Below are positions 8,902 through 16,468 of a DNA stretch of 33,945 bases, in pieces. Both the position numbers and the translations under genes were made by a program. The notes under the pieces are model-generated. The model worked only from the letters and a program-made list of their open reading frames with translations, made no database searches and was not told where the DNA came from. Each line of letters opens with the position of its first letter. Positions within the stretch are counted from its first letter, which is position 1. The stretch is from an uncultured Prevotellaceae bacterium (GTDB lineage: Bacteria > Bacteroidota > Bacteroidia > Bacteroidales > Bacteroidaceae), in contig CAMZHP010000005.1 in the NCBI GenBank assembly GCA_947306845.1, positions 1 to 33,945 on the forward strand. The letters run 5' to 3'.

Positions 8902-10872
8902 TTATGCGTCGATATTGGCGTAAGTGGCATTGCGCTCGATGAACTCGCGGCGCGGTTCCACATCGTCACCCATGAGCATGGAGAAGATCTCGTCGGCCTG
9001 GGCAGCGTTCTCTATGGTCACCTGCTTGAGAAGGCGGGTCTGGGGGTTCATGGTGGTTTCCCAGAGCTGCTCGGGGTTCATCTCGCCGAGACCTTTGTAG
9101 CGCTGTGTGTGGAGTGCACTGCTGTTTTCGTCACCAGCCACATATTTGTCAATGAATGCCTGGCGTTGCTGCTCGGTGTAGCAGTATTCGGAGACTTTCT
9201 TGTAAGTGCATTTGTAGAGTGGGGGAGTGGCAATATAGAGATGTCCCTCCTCAATGATGCGAGGCATGAAACGGTAGAACAGGGTCATGATGAGCGTGTC
9301 GATGTGTGAACCATCGACATCGGCATCAGTCATGATGATGATTTTGTCGTAACGCAGCTTGTCGATATTGGCCTCCCTGTCGGCCTCGCCTTCGACACCA
9401 AACCGCACTCCTACGCTCTGGATGATGTTCATCACCGATTCTGCCTCAAAGACACGGTGCCACTGCACTTTCTCCACGTTCAGGATCTTGCCTCTTAGTG
9501 GAAGGATGGCCTGGGTGTAACGGTCGCGCCCCTGCTTGGCAGATCCGCCTGCGGAGTCTCCCTCCACGAGGAAGATCTCACAGTCTTTCGGATCTTTGTT
9601 GGAACAATCGGCCAACTTGCCTGGAAGTCCGCCACCCGACATCACGTTCTTGCGCTGCACGCTCTCGCGTGCCTTGCGGGCAGCGATGCGTGCTGTAGCT
9701 GCAAGCACCACTTTCTCGCAGATGAGCTTGGCTTCCTTGGGGTGTTCCTCCAGATAGGCGGCAAGGGCTTCGCCGACAGCCTGCTGCACGGCACCTGCTA
9801 CCTCGCTGTTGCCCAACTTGGTCTTTGTCTGGCCTTCAAACTGTGGCTCTGCCACTTTAATGGAGATGACAGCGGTCAGACCCTCGCGGAAGTCTTCACC
9901 GGCTATCTCTATCTTGTTCTTCTCAATCTGTTTGGAGATGGAAGGGTCGTTGTCGGCATACTTCTTCAGCGTTCGCGTGAGAGCCATGCGGAAACCTTGA
10001 AGGTGGGTACCACCCTCTATGGTGTTGATGTTGTTGACGTAGGAGTGGATGTTCTCCGTGTAGTCGGTGTTGTACATCACGGCCACCTCAATGGGGACTC
10101 CTTGTTTCTCCGTCTTCAGGTAGATGACATCGTCGAAGAGATGGGTGCGGTGACGATCGACAAATCTCACGAATTCCTTGAGACCTTCCTTGGCATGGTA
10201 AACTTCCTGGCGGGTGTTGCCGTTCTCGTCGGGCCGCAGATCGGTCAGCGTGATGGTGATGCCTGCGTTCAAATAGGCGAGCTCGCGCATTCTGCGCTGG
10301 ATGGTGTCGAACTGATAGACGGTGGTGGTGAAAATGGTGGGGTCGGGCCAGAACTGCTGACGTGTACCCTGCTTGTCGGTTTCACCTACTATGCGGACGG
10401 GGTAGAGCGGCTTGCCTTTTTCGTATTCCTGCTGGTAAATCTTGCCGTCGCGGAATACCTGTGACTTCATGTGAGAGGAAAGAGCGTTGACACAACTTAC
10501 ACCTACACCATGCAGACCTCCACTTACTTTGTATGAGCCTTTGTCGAATTTGCCGCCTGCATGGAGCACGGTCATCACCACCTCAAGGGCGGATTTGTGA
10601 AGCTTCTTGTGCTCATCCACAGGGATGCCGCGGCCATTGTCTTGAACGGTGATGGAGTTGTCGGGATTAATGGTTACCTCGATGTGGGAACAGAAACCTG
10701 CCATCGCCTCGTCGATAGAGTTGTCCACTGTCTCGTTCACCAAATGGTGAAGTCCCTTTTCGCTGATGTCGCCAATATACATGGCAGGGCGCTTCCTGAC
10801 GGCTTCAAGGCCTTCCAGCACCTGGATGTTTTTGGCTGAATAATTGCTTTCCGGATTTTGTATCTCTGGCAT
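8902..10872 (-). CDS. gyrB: DNA gyrase subunit B
   Basis: GyrB is the ATPase subunit of DNA gyrase; with GyrA it introduces negative supercoils. The 656-residue protein shows the GHKL ATPase domain with catalytic E47 in HHLVNETVDNS, the QDNGRGIP block (77-84), and the ATP-lid GGLHGVG (118-124). A transducer domain follows. The TOPRIM domain has EGDSAGGSAKQGR (437-449) and the metal-binding DADVDGSH (516-523), then the tail motif QRYKGLGEMNPEQLWETTM. This length and the absence of a large C-terminal insert are normal outside the gamma-proteobacteria. GyrB rather than ParE is supported by the overall sequence and the start MPEIQNPESNYSAKNIQVLEGL split across the conserved IQVLEGLEAVRKRPAMYIG segment. 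It is a single-gene unit with its own promoter and terminator. Confidence 0.97.
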   Translation of the reverse strand: MPEIQNPESNYSAKNIQVLEGLEAVRKRPAMYIGDISEKGLHHLVNETVDNSIDEAMAGFCSHIEVTINPDNSITVQDNGRGIPVDEHKKLHKSALEVVMTVLHAGGKFDKGSYKVSGGLHGVGVSCVNALSSHMKSQVFRDGKIYQQEYEKGKPLYPVRIVGETDKQGTRQQFWPDPTIFTTTVYQFDTIQRRMRELAYLNAGITITLTDLRPDENGNTRQEVYHAKEGLKEFVRFVDRHRTHLFDDVIYLKTEKQGVPIEVAVMYNTDYTENIHSYVNNINTIEGGTHLQGFRMALTRTLKKYADNDPSISKQIEKNKIEIAGEDFREGLTAVISIKVAEPQFEGQTKTKLGNSEVAGAVQQAVGEALAAYLEEHPKEAKLICEKVVLAATARIAARKARESVQRKNVMSGGGLPGKLADCSNKDPKDCEIFLVEGDSAGGSAKQGRDRYTQAILPLRGKILNVEKVQWHRVFEAESVMNIIQSVGVRFGVEGEADREANIDKLRYDKIIIMTDADVDGSHIDTLIMTLFYRFMPRIIEEGHLYIATPPLYKCTYKKVSEYCYTEQQRQAFIDKYVAGDENSSALHTQRYKGLGEMNPEQLWETTMNPQTRLLKQVTIENAAQADEIFSMLMGDDVEPRREFIERNATYANIDA

Positions 10873-10897
10873 TTTTGTCGTTCTTGTTTGTAGTGTG

Positions 10898-10905
10898 CAA
10901 AATTA
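10898..10905 (-). promoter_or_regulatory. Candidate -7 box of gyrB
   Basis: The minus strand reads TAATTTTG, a full TAnnTTTG match, placing the start near 10891, about 20 bases before the gyrB ATG. Only a weak -33 (TTTCG) is seen about 20 bases upstream. Confidence 0.5.
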
Positions 10906-10963
10906 CAAAAAAACGAGCGAAAACCGAAATTTTTCAGCCGAAAAAAAGCCGAAAGTTGGAGCT

Positions 10964-11001
10964 AAAAACATAAAGGCTGCAATCGTCTGATTGCAGCCTT
11001 T
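10964..11001 (-). terminator. Intrinsic terminator of the tRNA-Glu-rpsT unit
   Basis: A perfect 13-base stem, AAAGGCTGCAATC (10972-10984) with GATTGCAGCCTTT (10989-11001) and a four-base loop, is followed on the minus strand by ATGTTTTTAGC. It starts 25 bases after the rpsT stop codon. Confidence 0.85.
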
Positions 11002-11026
11002 TGTTTATCTCTTTTGCCGGAACTTG

Positions 11027-11281
11027 TTATGCCATCTTGTTGATCTGGCGTGACAGGCTCGACTTCAGGTTGGCGGCCTTGTTGCGGTGGATGATGTTGG
11101 TTTTTGCCAATTTGTCGAGCATCTTCTGCACACTGGGATAAAGCTTCGCAGCCTCTTCCTTATTGGTCATTGCACGCAACTTGCGCACTGCATTGCGCAT
11201 GGTCTTTGCGTAATACTTGTTGTGAAGCTGGCGCTTCTTGTCCTGGCGGATTCTTTTGAGTGATGATTTGTGATTTGCCAT
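11027..11281 (-). CDS. rpsT: 30S ribosomal protein S20
   Basis: S20 is a small, basic, helical protein that binds 16S rRNA in the body of the 30S subunit. The 84-residue product starts [24 protein letters not shown] split as [18 protein letters not shown], the family hallmark, and keeps the Lys/Arg-rich helical pattern to [20 protein letters not shown] near the end. Length matches the family exactly. The gene starts 30 bases after the tRNA-Glu gene on the same strand and ends in a strong terminator. No promoter consensus lies between them, so both are probably made from one transcript that is cut by tRNA processing. Confidence 0.97.
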   Translation of the reverse strand: MANHKSSLKRIRQDKKRQLHNKYYAKTMRNAVRKLRAMTNKEEAAKLYPSVQKMLDKLAKTNIIHRNKAANLKSSLSRQINKMA

Positions 11282-11311
11282 CTTTAATGTTACCTTTTTT
11301 ACTGTTTCTTG

Positions 11312-11383
11312 CAGTCCATAGCAGAGTCGAACTGCTCTTTAGAGAATGAAAATCTCTCGTCCTAACCGATAGACGAATGGACC
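11312..11383 (-). tRNA. tRNA-Glu (anticodon TTC)
   Basis: The minus strand from 11383 to 11312 folds as a 72-base tRNA. The acceptor GGTCCAT pairs with ATGGACT (one G-U end pair), with G as discriminator. A D arm of GTC..GAC type contains GGTTAG, the anticodon stem AGAGA/TCTCT encloses the loop TTTTCAT with anticodon TTC, and the T arm AGCAG/CTGCT encloses TTCGACT. The 3' CCA is not encoded. It lies 30 bases ahead of rpsT. Confidence 0.95.
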
Positions 11384-11403
11384 GTTGACTTAAATTGCGG
11401 ATG

Positions 11404-11435
11404 CAAAGGTATTGCTTTTCTGACAATTGTGCAAA
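11404..11435 (-). promoter_or_regulatory. Promoter of tRNA-Glu-rpsT
   Basis: On the minus strand TTTG (11435 to 11432), 20 bases, TACCTTTG (11411 to 11404): a full match to the consensus. The predicted start near 11397 leaves about 14 bases before the tRNA 5' end. Confidence 0.75.
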
Positions 11436-11492
11436 TTTTCTTTAGTTTTTTTTCTCTTTTCAGCTGTTTTTGTGCAATTTCTCTACTTTCTT

Positions 11493-11524
11493 CTTGTTAT
11501 TTTTGGTGATTTGCACTAACTTTA
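11493..11524 (+). promoter_or_regulatory. Candidate promoter of recO
   Basis: CTTG at 11493-11496, 20 bases, TAACTTTA at 11517-11524 (one mismatch to TAnnTTTG). If used, transcription starts at about 11530, on the first base of the chosen recO start codon, so the mRNA would have almost no leader. Confidence 0.35.
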
Positions 11525-11529
11525 CGCCC

Positions 11530-12258
11530 ATGTTGATGACAAAAACCAAGGCTGTCGTGCTCCGGGCAGTGAAATATGGGGAGAGCGGATTGGTGGTTGA
11601 CATGCTCACCGAAAAGATGGGAAGGGTGTCATTCATGGTCAAGGTGCCGCGCTCTTCCAAAAGCAAAGTTCACAAGCAATTGTTCATGCCGCTCACATTG
11701 GTGGAGGTGGATTATGACTGCCGTGCCAAAGCTTCGCTTCAAAAACTTCGTGATATCCGCATGGCTGTTCCCTTGCCAGGAATTGCCTTGCATCCTCACA
11801 AACTGGCGGTCGGCATGTTTCTAGCGGAGTTTCTCTGCCATGCCACGCGGGATGAGAGCGACAATGAGCTTTTGTTCCAGTTTGTGGCTTTCAGTCTGGA
11901 GTGGCTTGATGGAGTGAGTGAGGGATTCGCCAATTTCCATCTTGTCTTCATGATACGCCTGTCGCGCTTTATCGGCTTTTTTCCCAACACGGAGGATGCG
12001 GGTGAAGGCAAGTTCTTTGACTTGCTGGGAGCCTGTTTTACATCTGTTCCGCCGCTTCACGGGCATTTCCTGGCTCCCGATGAGGCATCCAAGATTTCTT
12101 TGCTCATGCGTCTGAACTATAAAACAATGCACCTCTGTGCCATGACGCGCGCTGAGCGCAACAGATGCACAGAGGTGATATTGGAGTATTACAGGTTGCA
12201 CGTGCCGGGATTTCCGGCGCTGCGCTCATTGGAAGTGTTCAGACAGCTTTTTGTCTGA
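11530..12258 (+). CDS. recO: DNA repair protein RecO
   Basis: RecO works with RecR and RecF to load RecA onto SSB-coated single-stranded DNA at gaps. The 242-residue protein begins MLMTKTKAVVLRAVKYGESG, the usual family N-terminus leading into the OB-fold domain (residues 1 to about 80), and continues as the helical C-terminal domain with LAVGMFLAEFLCHATRD and a FFDLLGACF segment. I chose the ATG at 11530 rather than the in-frame ATG at 11470, because the additional 20 residues (rich in Phe and Leu) are not part of the family and the candidate promoter falls inside them. ATG 11536 is also possible. The gene converges on yqeY with one base between the stop codons, leaving no room for a separate terminator. 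Confidence 0.92.
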   Translation: MLMTKTKAVVLRAVKYGESGLVVDMLTEKMGRVSFMVKVPRSSKSKVHKQLFMPLTLVEVDYDCRAKASLQKLRDIRMAVPLPGIALHPHKLAVGMFLAEFLCHATRDESDNELLFQFVAFSLEWLDGVSEGFANFHLVFMIRLSRFIGFFPNTEDAGEGKFFDLLGACFTSVPPLHGHFLAPDEASKISLLMRLNYKTMHLCAMTRAERNRCTEVILEYYRLHVPGFPALRSLEVFRQLFV

Positions 12259-12259
12259 T

Positions 12260-12709
12260 TCAAGTGAGAAGGCGCTTGACAATCGCAGAGATGGCACGCC
12301 CGTCGGCTTTTCCTGCCAGATGCTTGCTGGCCATGCCCATCACCTTTCCCATATCCTTCATGCCGGTGGCACCGGTCTGGGCGATGATTTCTCTGACGGC
12401 TATCTCTATCTCAGCCTCACTGAGCTGTGGGGGAAGGTAGCCTTCGATGACTGCTACCTGAGCCAGTTCGCCTTCGGCGAGGTCCTGACGGCCTTTTTGT
12501 GAGAAGATGGCGGCTGCCTCACGCCCTTGCTTGGCCAGTTTCTGGATGATTTTGATGGCGTCGGCATCAGCCAGTGTGTCATTGGCTCCCGGCGCAGTTT
12601 TAGCCTCTATGAACACTTTCTTGATATTGCGTAGTGTCTCCAGGCGCACTTTGTCGCGTGCTTTCATCGCGGCTTTGATGTCCTCGCTGATTTGGTCGTA
12701 GAGTGTCAT
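12260..12709 (-). CDS. yqeY: GatB/YqeY domain protein
   Basis: This 149-residue cytosolic protein is a stand-alone GatB/YqeY domain, related to the tRNA-binding tail of the GatB amidotransferase subunit; its cell role is not settled. Visible are the start MTLYDQISEDIKAAMKARDK, the EGYLPPQLSEAEIE block in the middle and the C-terminal GKVMGMASKHLAGKADGRAI segment typical of the family. It starts 12 bases after the ftsZ stop, so it is the last gene of the dcw transcript. Its stop codon is one base from that of convergent recO. Confidence 0.93.
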   Translation of the reverse strand: MTLYDQISEDIKAAMKARDKVRLETLRNIKKVFIEAKTAPGANDTLADADAIKIIQKLAKQGREAAAIFSQKGRQDLAEGELAQVAVIEGYLPPQLSEAEIEIAVREIIAQTGATGMKDMGKVMGMASKHLAGKADGRAISAIVKRLLT

Positions 12710-12721
12710 GTCTTTTTGGGT

Positions 12722-14056
12722 TTAGAACACGATTTTGTTGCTGCTGCCATTGTTCTCTGCCTCGGATGAGAGTGTGCTTTCCATCTCATCACCGGTGGAT
12801 ATGTGGCAGATGTGGTCGAGGGTCTTGCGTGAGCGGCGTGCAGTTGGTGTGCTCTCCACTTGCAGGATAATGTCCTCATTGTCGAGGTCTTCCTGCTTGA
12901 AGATGAAGATATTGGGACGGCGCTTATGCGGTGTCGAGGTAGTGGTACCGTAGTATTGCTGGCGGCGCTCCTCCTTTTCACGGCGACGCTCCTCCTCTTC
13001 TGCCATACGTGCGGAGTCGGCTTGGGTGTGCTTGTTCAGGTGGACGTTCATGCCGTCGACATGCTCGATGCCGAAACCAGTGGCGAGAATGGTCACCTTC
13101 ACTTTCTTGCCCATTTCCGGGTCGACTGCGAGACCCCATTTGATTTCGAAGTCATTTCCGAACTTCGCCATGAAGTCGTTGACATCGTTCATCTCCTCCA
13201 TCATCAGACCGCCGATTTCCTTATCCTCAGAGAAGGAGATGCTCAGCAGGATTTTCTTGGAGTTGAACACGTCATTGTCATTGAGAAGCGGGGAGTTGAG
13301 TGCATCGTGGATGGCATTTTTCACACGTCCCTCACCCTCTCCATAGCCAGTACTCATGATGGCAACACCACCGTCCTTGAGTACGGTGCGCACATCATTG
13401 AAGTCAAGGTTGATGAGACCGTGAACGGTGATGATTTCGGCGATGCTGCGGGCGGCTACGCTCAGTGTGTCGTCGGCCTTGGCAAAGGCGTTGAGCACGG
13501 AGTAGTCGGGGTAGATCTGGCGGAGACGCTCGTTATTGATGACGAGCAGCGCGTCCACATGCTTGGCCATTTCCTCAACACCGTCGAGAGCTTGGTCTAT
13601 CTTGTTGGGGCCCTCAAACTGGAAGGGGATGGTGACGATGCCCACGGTGAGGATGCCGAGTTCCTTTGATACACGTGCGATCACGGGTGCGGCGCCGGTT
13701 CCGGTGCCGCCGCCCATGCCAGCGGTGATGAACGACATCTTCGTGCCGTCGTTGAGCATGCGGCGAATATCGTCCTCACTCTCTTCGGCAGCTTTGCGTG
13801 CGCGCTCTGGTTTGTTGCCGGCTCCGAGACCCTCCTTGCCCAATTGGATATGTACGGGTACAGGTGAGTCGTTGAGAGCCTGACGGTCGGTGTTGCAGAG
13901 CACGAATGTCACATCGTGAATGCCCTCACGGTACATATGGTTGACAGCGTTGCCGCCGCCGCCGCCCACACCGATGACCTTGATGATGCAGTTCTCTTTG
14001 GGAAGTTCCTCGAAATCGAGGACTTCATGCTTGTTGGGATATTTATCGTTTGGCAT
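12722..14056 (-). CDS. ftsZ: Cell division protein FtsZ
   Basis: FtsZ is the tubulin-like GTPase that forms the Z ring. The 444-residue product has VIGVGGGGGNAVNHM (27-41), the tubulin signature GGGTGTG (115-121), the N-terminal GTPase core to about 185, and the T7-loop region NLDFNDVRT (216-224) that completes the neighbour active site. After residue 345 comes a charged linker (EEEERRREKEERRQQYY) and a tail with QEDLDNEDIILQVESTPT, which resembles the FtsA-binding peptide of Bacteroidetes FtsZ, then about 40 further Ser/Glu-rich residues. I chose ATG 14056 (MPNDKYPNKHEVLDF); upstream in-frame starts at 14080 and 14179 would add unrelated sequence, the latter overlapping ftsA. It lies 38 bases after ftsA. 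Confidence 0.96.
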   Translation of the reverse strand: MPNDKYPNKHEVLDFEELPKENCIIKVIGVGGGGGNAVNHMYREGIHDVTFVLCNTDRQALNDSPVPVHIQLGKEGLGAGNKPERARKAAEESEDDIRRMLNDGTKMSFITAGMGGGTGTGAAPVIARVSKELGILTVGIVTIPFQFEGPNKIDQALDGVEEMAKHVDALLVINNERLRQIYPDYSVLNAFAKADDTLSVAARSIAEIITVHGLINLDFNDVRTVLKDGGVAIMSTGYGEGEGRVKNAIHDALNSPLLNDNDVFNSKKILLSISFSEDKEIGGLMMEEMNDVNDFMAKFGNDFEIKWGLAVDPEMGKKVKVTILATGFGIEHVDGMNVHLNKHTQADSARMAEEEERRREKEERRQQYYGTTTSTPHKRRPNIFIFKQEDLDNEDIILQVESTPTARRSRKTLDHICHISTGDEMESTLSSEAENNGSSNKIVF

Positions 14057-14094
14057 ATCTGTTGTTTTTTGATGGTGCATGAATGGGGTATGGA

Positions 14095-15555
14095 TTAGCG
14101 GCGGTTGTCTTCCTCGTTCTCCTCGGAGATAAGTTTTTCGCCAAACTCCTTCAGTTTGTTGAGTGAGCGTGAGAACCATCCGCTCTTAGGCGTTTCCTCT
14201 GGTTCTTCCTGAACGACCTCTGTATTGCGGCGGCGCTCCTCTTCCTCGCGGCGGCGGCGCTCCTCTTCTCGGCGTTGCTTCTCGGCGGGAGTTTCCACCA
14301 CACCTTGGTCACCTGGATTGCGTCTTTTTGTCGTTTGGATGTCTGCCATTGTGCTGCTGGTGCGGCCATCCGTGTCGAAGAGGTCCGCATTTGGATTGAT
14401 GGTAGATCCGGCGCAGTTCATGTCGCCTTTGGCGAGCAAGCCCAGTGCGGTGTTCATCATACCATCATGGGCATTGATGTCCTTGTCGGTGGATGTCACT
14501 TTTTGGCTCACAGTGCCAGCGATGCGGATTTTCTGAATGCCGGTGACGGCGGTGAAGGCTTTCTTGATATCTTTCATCTTCGAACCTCCGCCGGTGAGGA
14601 TGATTCCGCCCAGGAGCTTGTCCTTATATTCAGTGGGAATCTGGCCAAACCATACATTCTCGATAATTTCATTGACACGGGCCTCGACCAGCTCCACGAA
14701 TGCCTGCATTGATACAGAGCGCTCGGCATTGATGGGCAGTGTCTTTTCAGAGTCAATCTCATCGATGTCGGTATAGGCGGAGGCATACTTGATTTTCATC
14801 TCCTCTGCCTCGCTTTCCTCCATCTGAAGGGCTGTGATGTCTTTGGTGATGTTGTTGCCACCCAGAGGAATTACGGCCAAGTGGCGGAGTATGTTCTTGA
14901 AGTAGACGGAGACGGTTGTGGTGTCGGCACCCAGGTCCACGAGGAGGCAGCCACCACGCTTCTCTGCATCGTCGAGCACACTATGTGCCAGGGCAATGGG
15001 AGCGAGATACATCTCAGCGATGGAAATATTGGCTTTTTCAAAGCATTTGTTCAGATTGCGGTAGAATGCCTTGCGGCAGACAATGTTCAGGAAATTGCCC
15101 TCTATCTTGTCGCTCTGGATGCCTACAGGGTCAACCTGATACTGTGTTCCTACTTTGTATTCCTGGGTCGCTGCGTCAAGAATCTCAAGGTCGGGATACA
15201 GTGTGCTGCGGTTGTTGTCCATCAATTCGTTGATCATATCTTGCGAGATGATGGTATCTTCAGGGAGTGTCTTCACGCTGCTGTTGCGGATACAGCGGAT
15301 GGATTGTCCTCCTACGCCCACATAAACCTGAGAGATTTCCGACTTGAGAAGCGTCTTCAGTTTCTTGATGATGTTGGTCAAACAAGCGCTGGTCTTGTCG
15401 ATATTGTACACCACGCCCTTGCGGATGCAAGAAGTGGCGTCCTCCTTTACAACGGCGAGCACTTGAAGGCTCCCGTCCATGCTCTTCTTGCCGGCTATGC
15501 CAGTGATTTTTGAAGAGCCCAGTTCAATTGCTACTATGAATTCCTTTGCTGCCAT
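14095..15555 (-). CDS. ftsA: Cell division protein FtsA
   Basis: FtsA is the actin-like membrane tether of FtsZ. The 486-residue protein shows the phosphate-1 motif IELGSSKITGI (11-21), the 1C domain with YVGVGGQSIR, the phosphate-2 motif GCLLVDLGADTTTVSVYF, and the adenosine motif GGIILTGGGSKMKDI. Beyond the actin core is a long charged linker, extremely rich in Arg and Glu (EKQRREEERRRREEEERRR), and a final amphipathic helix, GWFSRSLNKLKEFGEKLIS, which fits the membrane-targeting sequence. The protein is longer than the roughly 420-residue E. coli FtsA because of this linker. It follows ftsQ by 37 bases. Confidence 0.95.
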   Translation of the reverse strand: MAAKEFIVAIELGSSKITGIAGKKSMDGSLQVLAVVKEDATSCIRKGVVYNIDKTSACLTNIIKKLKTLLKSEISQVYVGVGGQSIRCIRNSSVKTLPEDTIISQDMINELMDNNRSTLYPDLEILDAATQEYKVGTQYQVDPVGIQSDKIEGNFLNIVCRKAFYRNLNKCFEKANISIAEMYLAPIALAHSVLDDAEKRGGCLLVDLGADTTTVSVYFKNILRHLAVIPLGGNNITKDITALQMEESEAEEMKIKYASAYTDIDEIDSEKTLPINAERSVSMQAFVELVEARVNEIIENVWFGQIPTEYKDKLLGGIILTGGGSKMKDIKKAFTAVTGIQKIRIAGTVSQKVTSTDKDINAHDGMMNTALGLLAKGDMNCAGSTINPNADLFDTDGRTSSTMADIQTTKRRNPGDQGVVETPAEKQRREEERRRREEEERRRNTEVVQEEPEETPKSGWFSRSLNKLKEFGEKLISEENEEDNRR

Positions 15556-15592
15556 ATTGGTTGTGCGTTGTATTGATATCTGTTAGGTGTTG

Positions 15593-16468
15593 TCATTGTT
15601 GGGGTGTGGTGGCCTTTGACGGCTGGCTTACCGTGGAGGCGGGAGCCGGGTTGGCCACTGGATGGTCTGCTTGGTTATGGTGCTTGGCTTTCCTGCAAAT
15701 GACTTGGTTGTCAAATTCCAGGTCAATGTAGCAGTATTTGTTCCAGCCCACTTCATTAAGTCCGTATCGGTAGAATTTGTCGAGACGGCTAAGTTTGGTT
15801 TCCATGAACTTGTTGATGATCTTCATGCGCCGGTCTTTGTCCGAGCTTTCAGGTAGGCGTCCCAGGCATACAATGTGGTTGCCAATGCGGGGGATGATTT
15901 CCATGTTCTTGTCGGGGAGGATATTGATTTGTTCCACCTGACTGTCCCAAAGTACGTTTTCGGTAAGCCATCTGACAGCGGGCACCACATATTGCTGGGC
16001 ATACCAATTGCTTATGTTGCCTGTGGCGACGATGAGGTCTGAGGTATAGTTGCTGTTTTTGATGATGTTGCCATCGGTGTCAAGATAGTAATCATTGCCA
16101 TTGTCGCTTTTTACGCGAAGCAGGGGCAGCCGCTGAGTGACGATGATGCCCACATTGCCGTCTTCTGTCTTGTAGCATTCCGCTGTATTGATGAAGGGAT
16201 TGCTTTTCAGTGTGGTCTCGATGGCGCGGAGGTCAACCAGTGACATTTTCTTTTCTTTGGGATAGATTTGCCTGTCTGTGAGCTGTTTCTTCACATCAAG
16301 GGCACTCAGGAAACCACTGGAGTCTTTGTCGGCTATGGTGATCCTGACTTTCTTGCAGACATGATGGGAACGGTCAGGACGGTTGAATGATGTGGCAGCC
16401 AAAATAATATAGGCTGCCAGCACGACGTCGAGCGTCACCATGATGGTCTTCTTCCAGTTGATATACAT
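15593..16468 (-). CDS. ftsQ: Cell division protein FtsQ/DivIB
   Basis: FtsQ is a bitopic membrane protein that links early and late divisome proteins. The 291-residue product has a short cytoplasmic start, a membrane helix at about residues 9-27 (MVTLDVVLAAYIILAATSF), a POTRA-like region (VRITIADKDSSGFLSALDVK onwards, about 41-115) and the FtsQ beta domain to about 260. The tail is Pro/Ala/Ser/Thr-rich (NPAPASTVSQPSKATTPQQ), a probably unstructured periplasmic extension. Identity rests mainly on topology and position between murC and ftsA, because FtsQ is poorly conserved in this phylum. Its ATG at 16468 directly abuts the murC stop codon. Confidence 0.88.
   Translation of the reverse strand: MYINWKKTIMVTLDVVLAAYIILAATSFNRPDRSHHVCKKVRITIADKDSSGFLSALDVKKQLTDRQIYPKEKKMSLVDLRAIETTLKSNPFINTAECYKTEDGNVGIIVTQRLPLLRVKSDNGNDYYLDTDGNIIKNSNYTSDLIVATGNISNWYAQQYVVPAVRWLTENVLWDSQVEQINILPDKNMEIIPRIGNHIVCLGRLPESSDKDRRMKIINKFMETKLSRLDKFYRYGLNEVGWNKYCYIDLEFDNQVICRKAKHHNQADHPVANPAPASTVSQPSKATTPQQ

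Noticed and set aside
9742..10464. Long open frame on the plus strand opposite gyrB (240 codons)
   Set aside because: It lies fully antisense to a certain gene, has no family features, and arises from the codon bias of gyrB.
12860..13669. Long plus-strand open frame opposite ftsZ (269 codons)
   Set aside because: Antisense to ftsZ throughout, with low-complexity His/Val composition and no promoter.
14057..14179. Longer FtsZ start adding 41 residues
   Set aside because: The extension overlaps the end of ftsA, is unlike FtsZ N-termini, and the ATG at 14056 gives a normal start.
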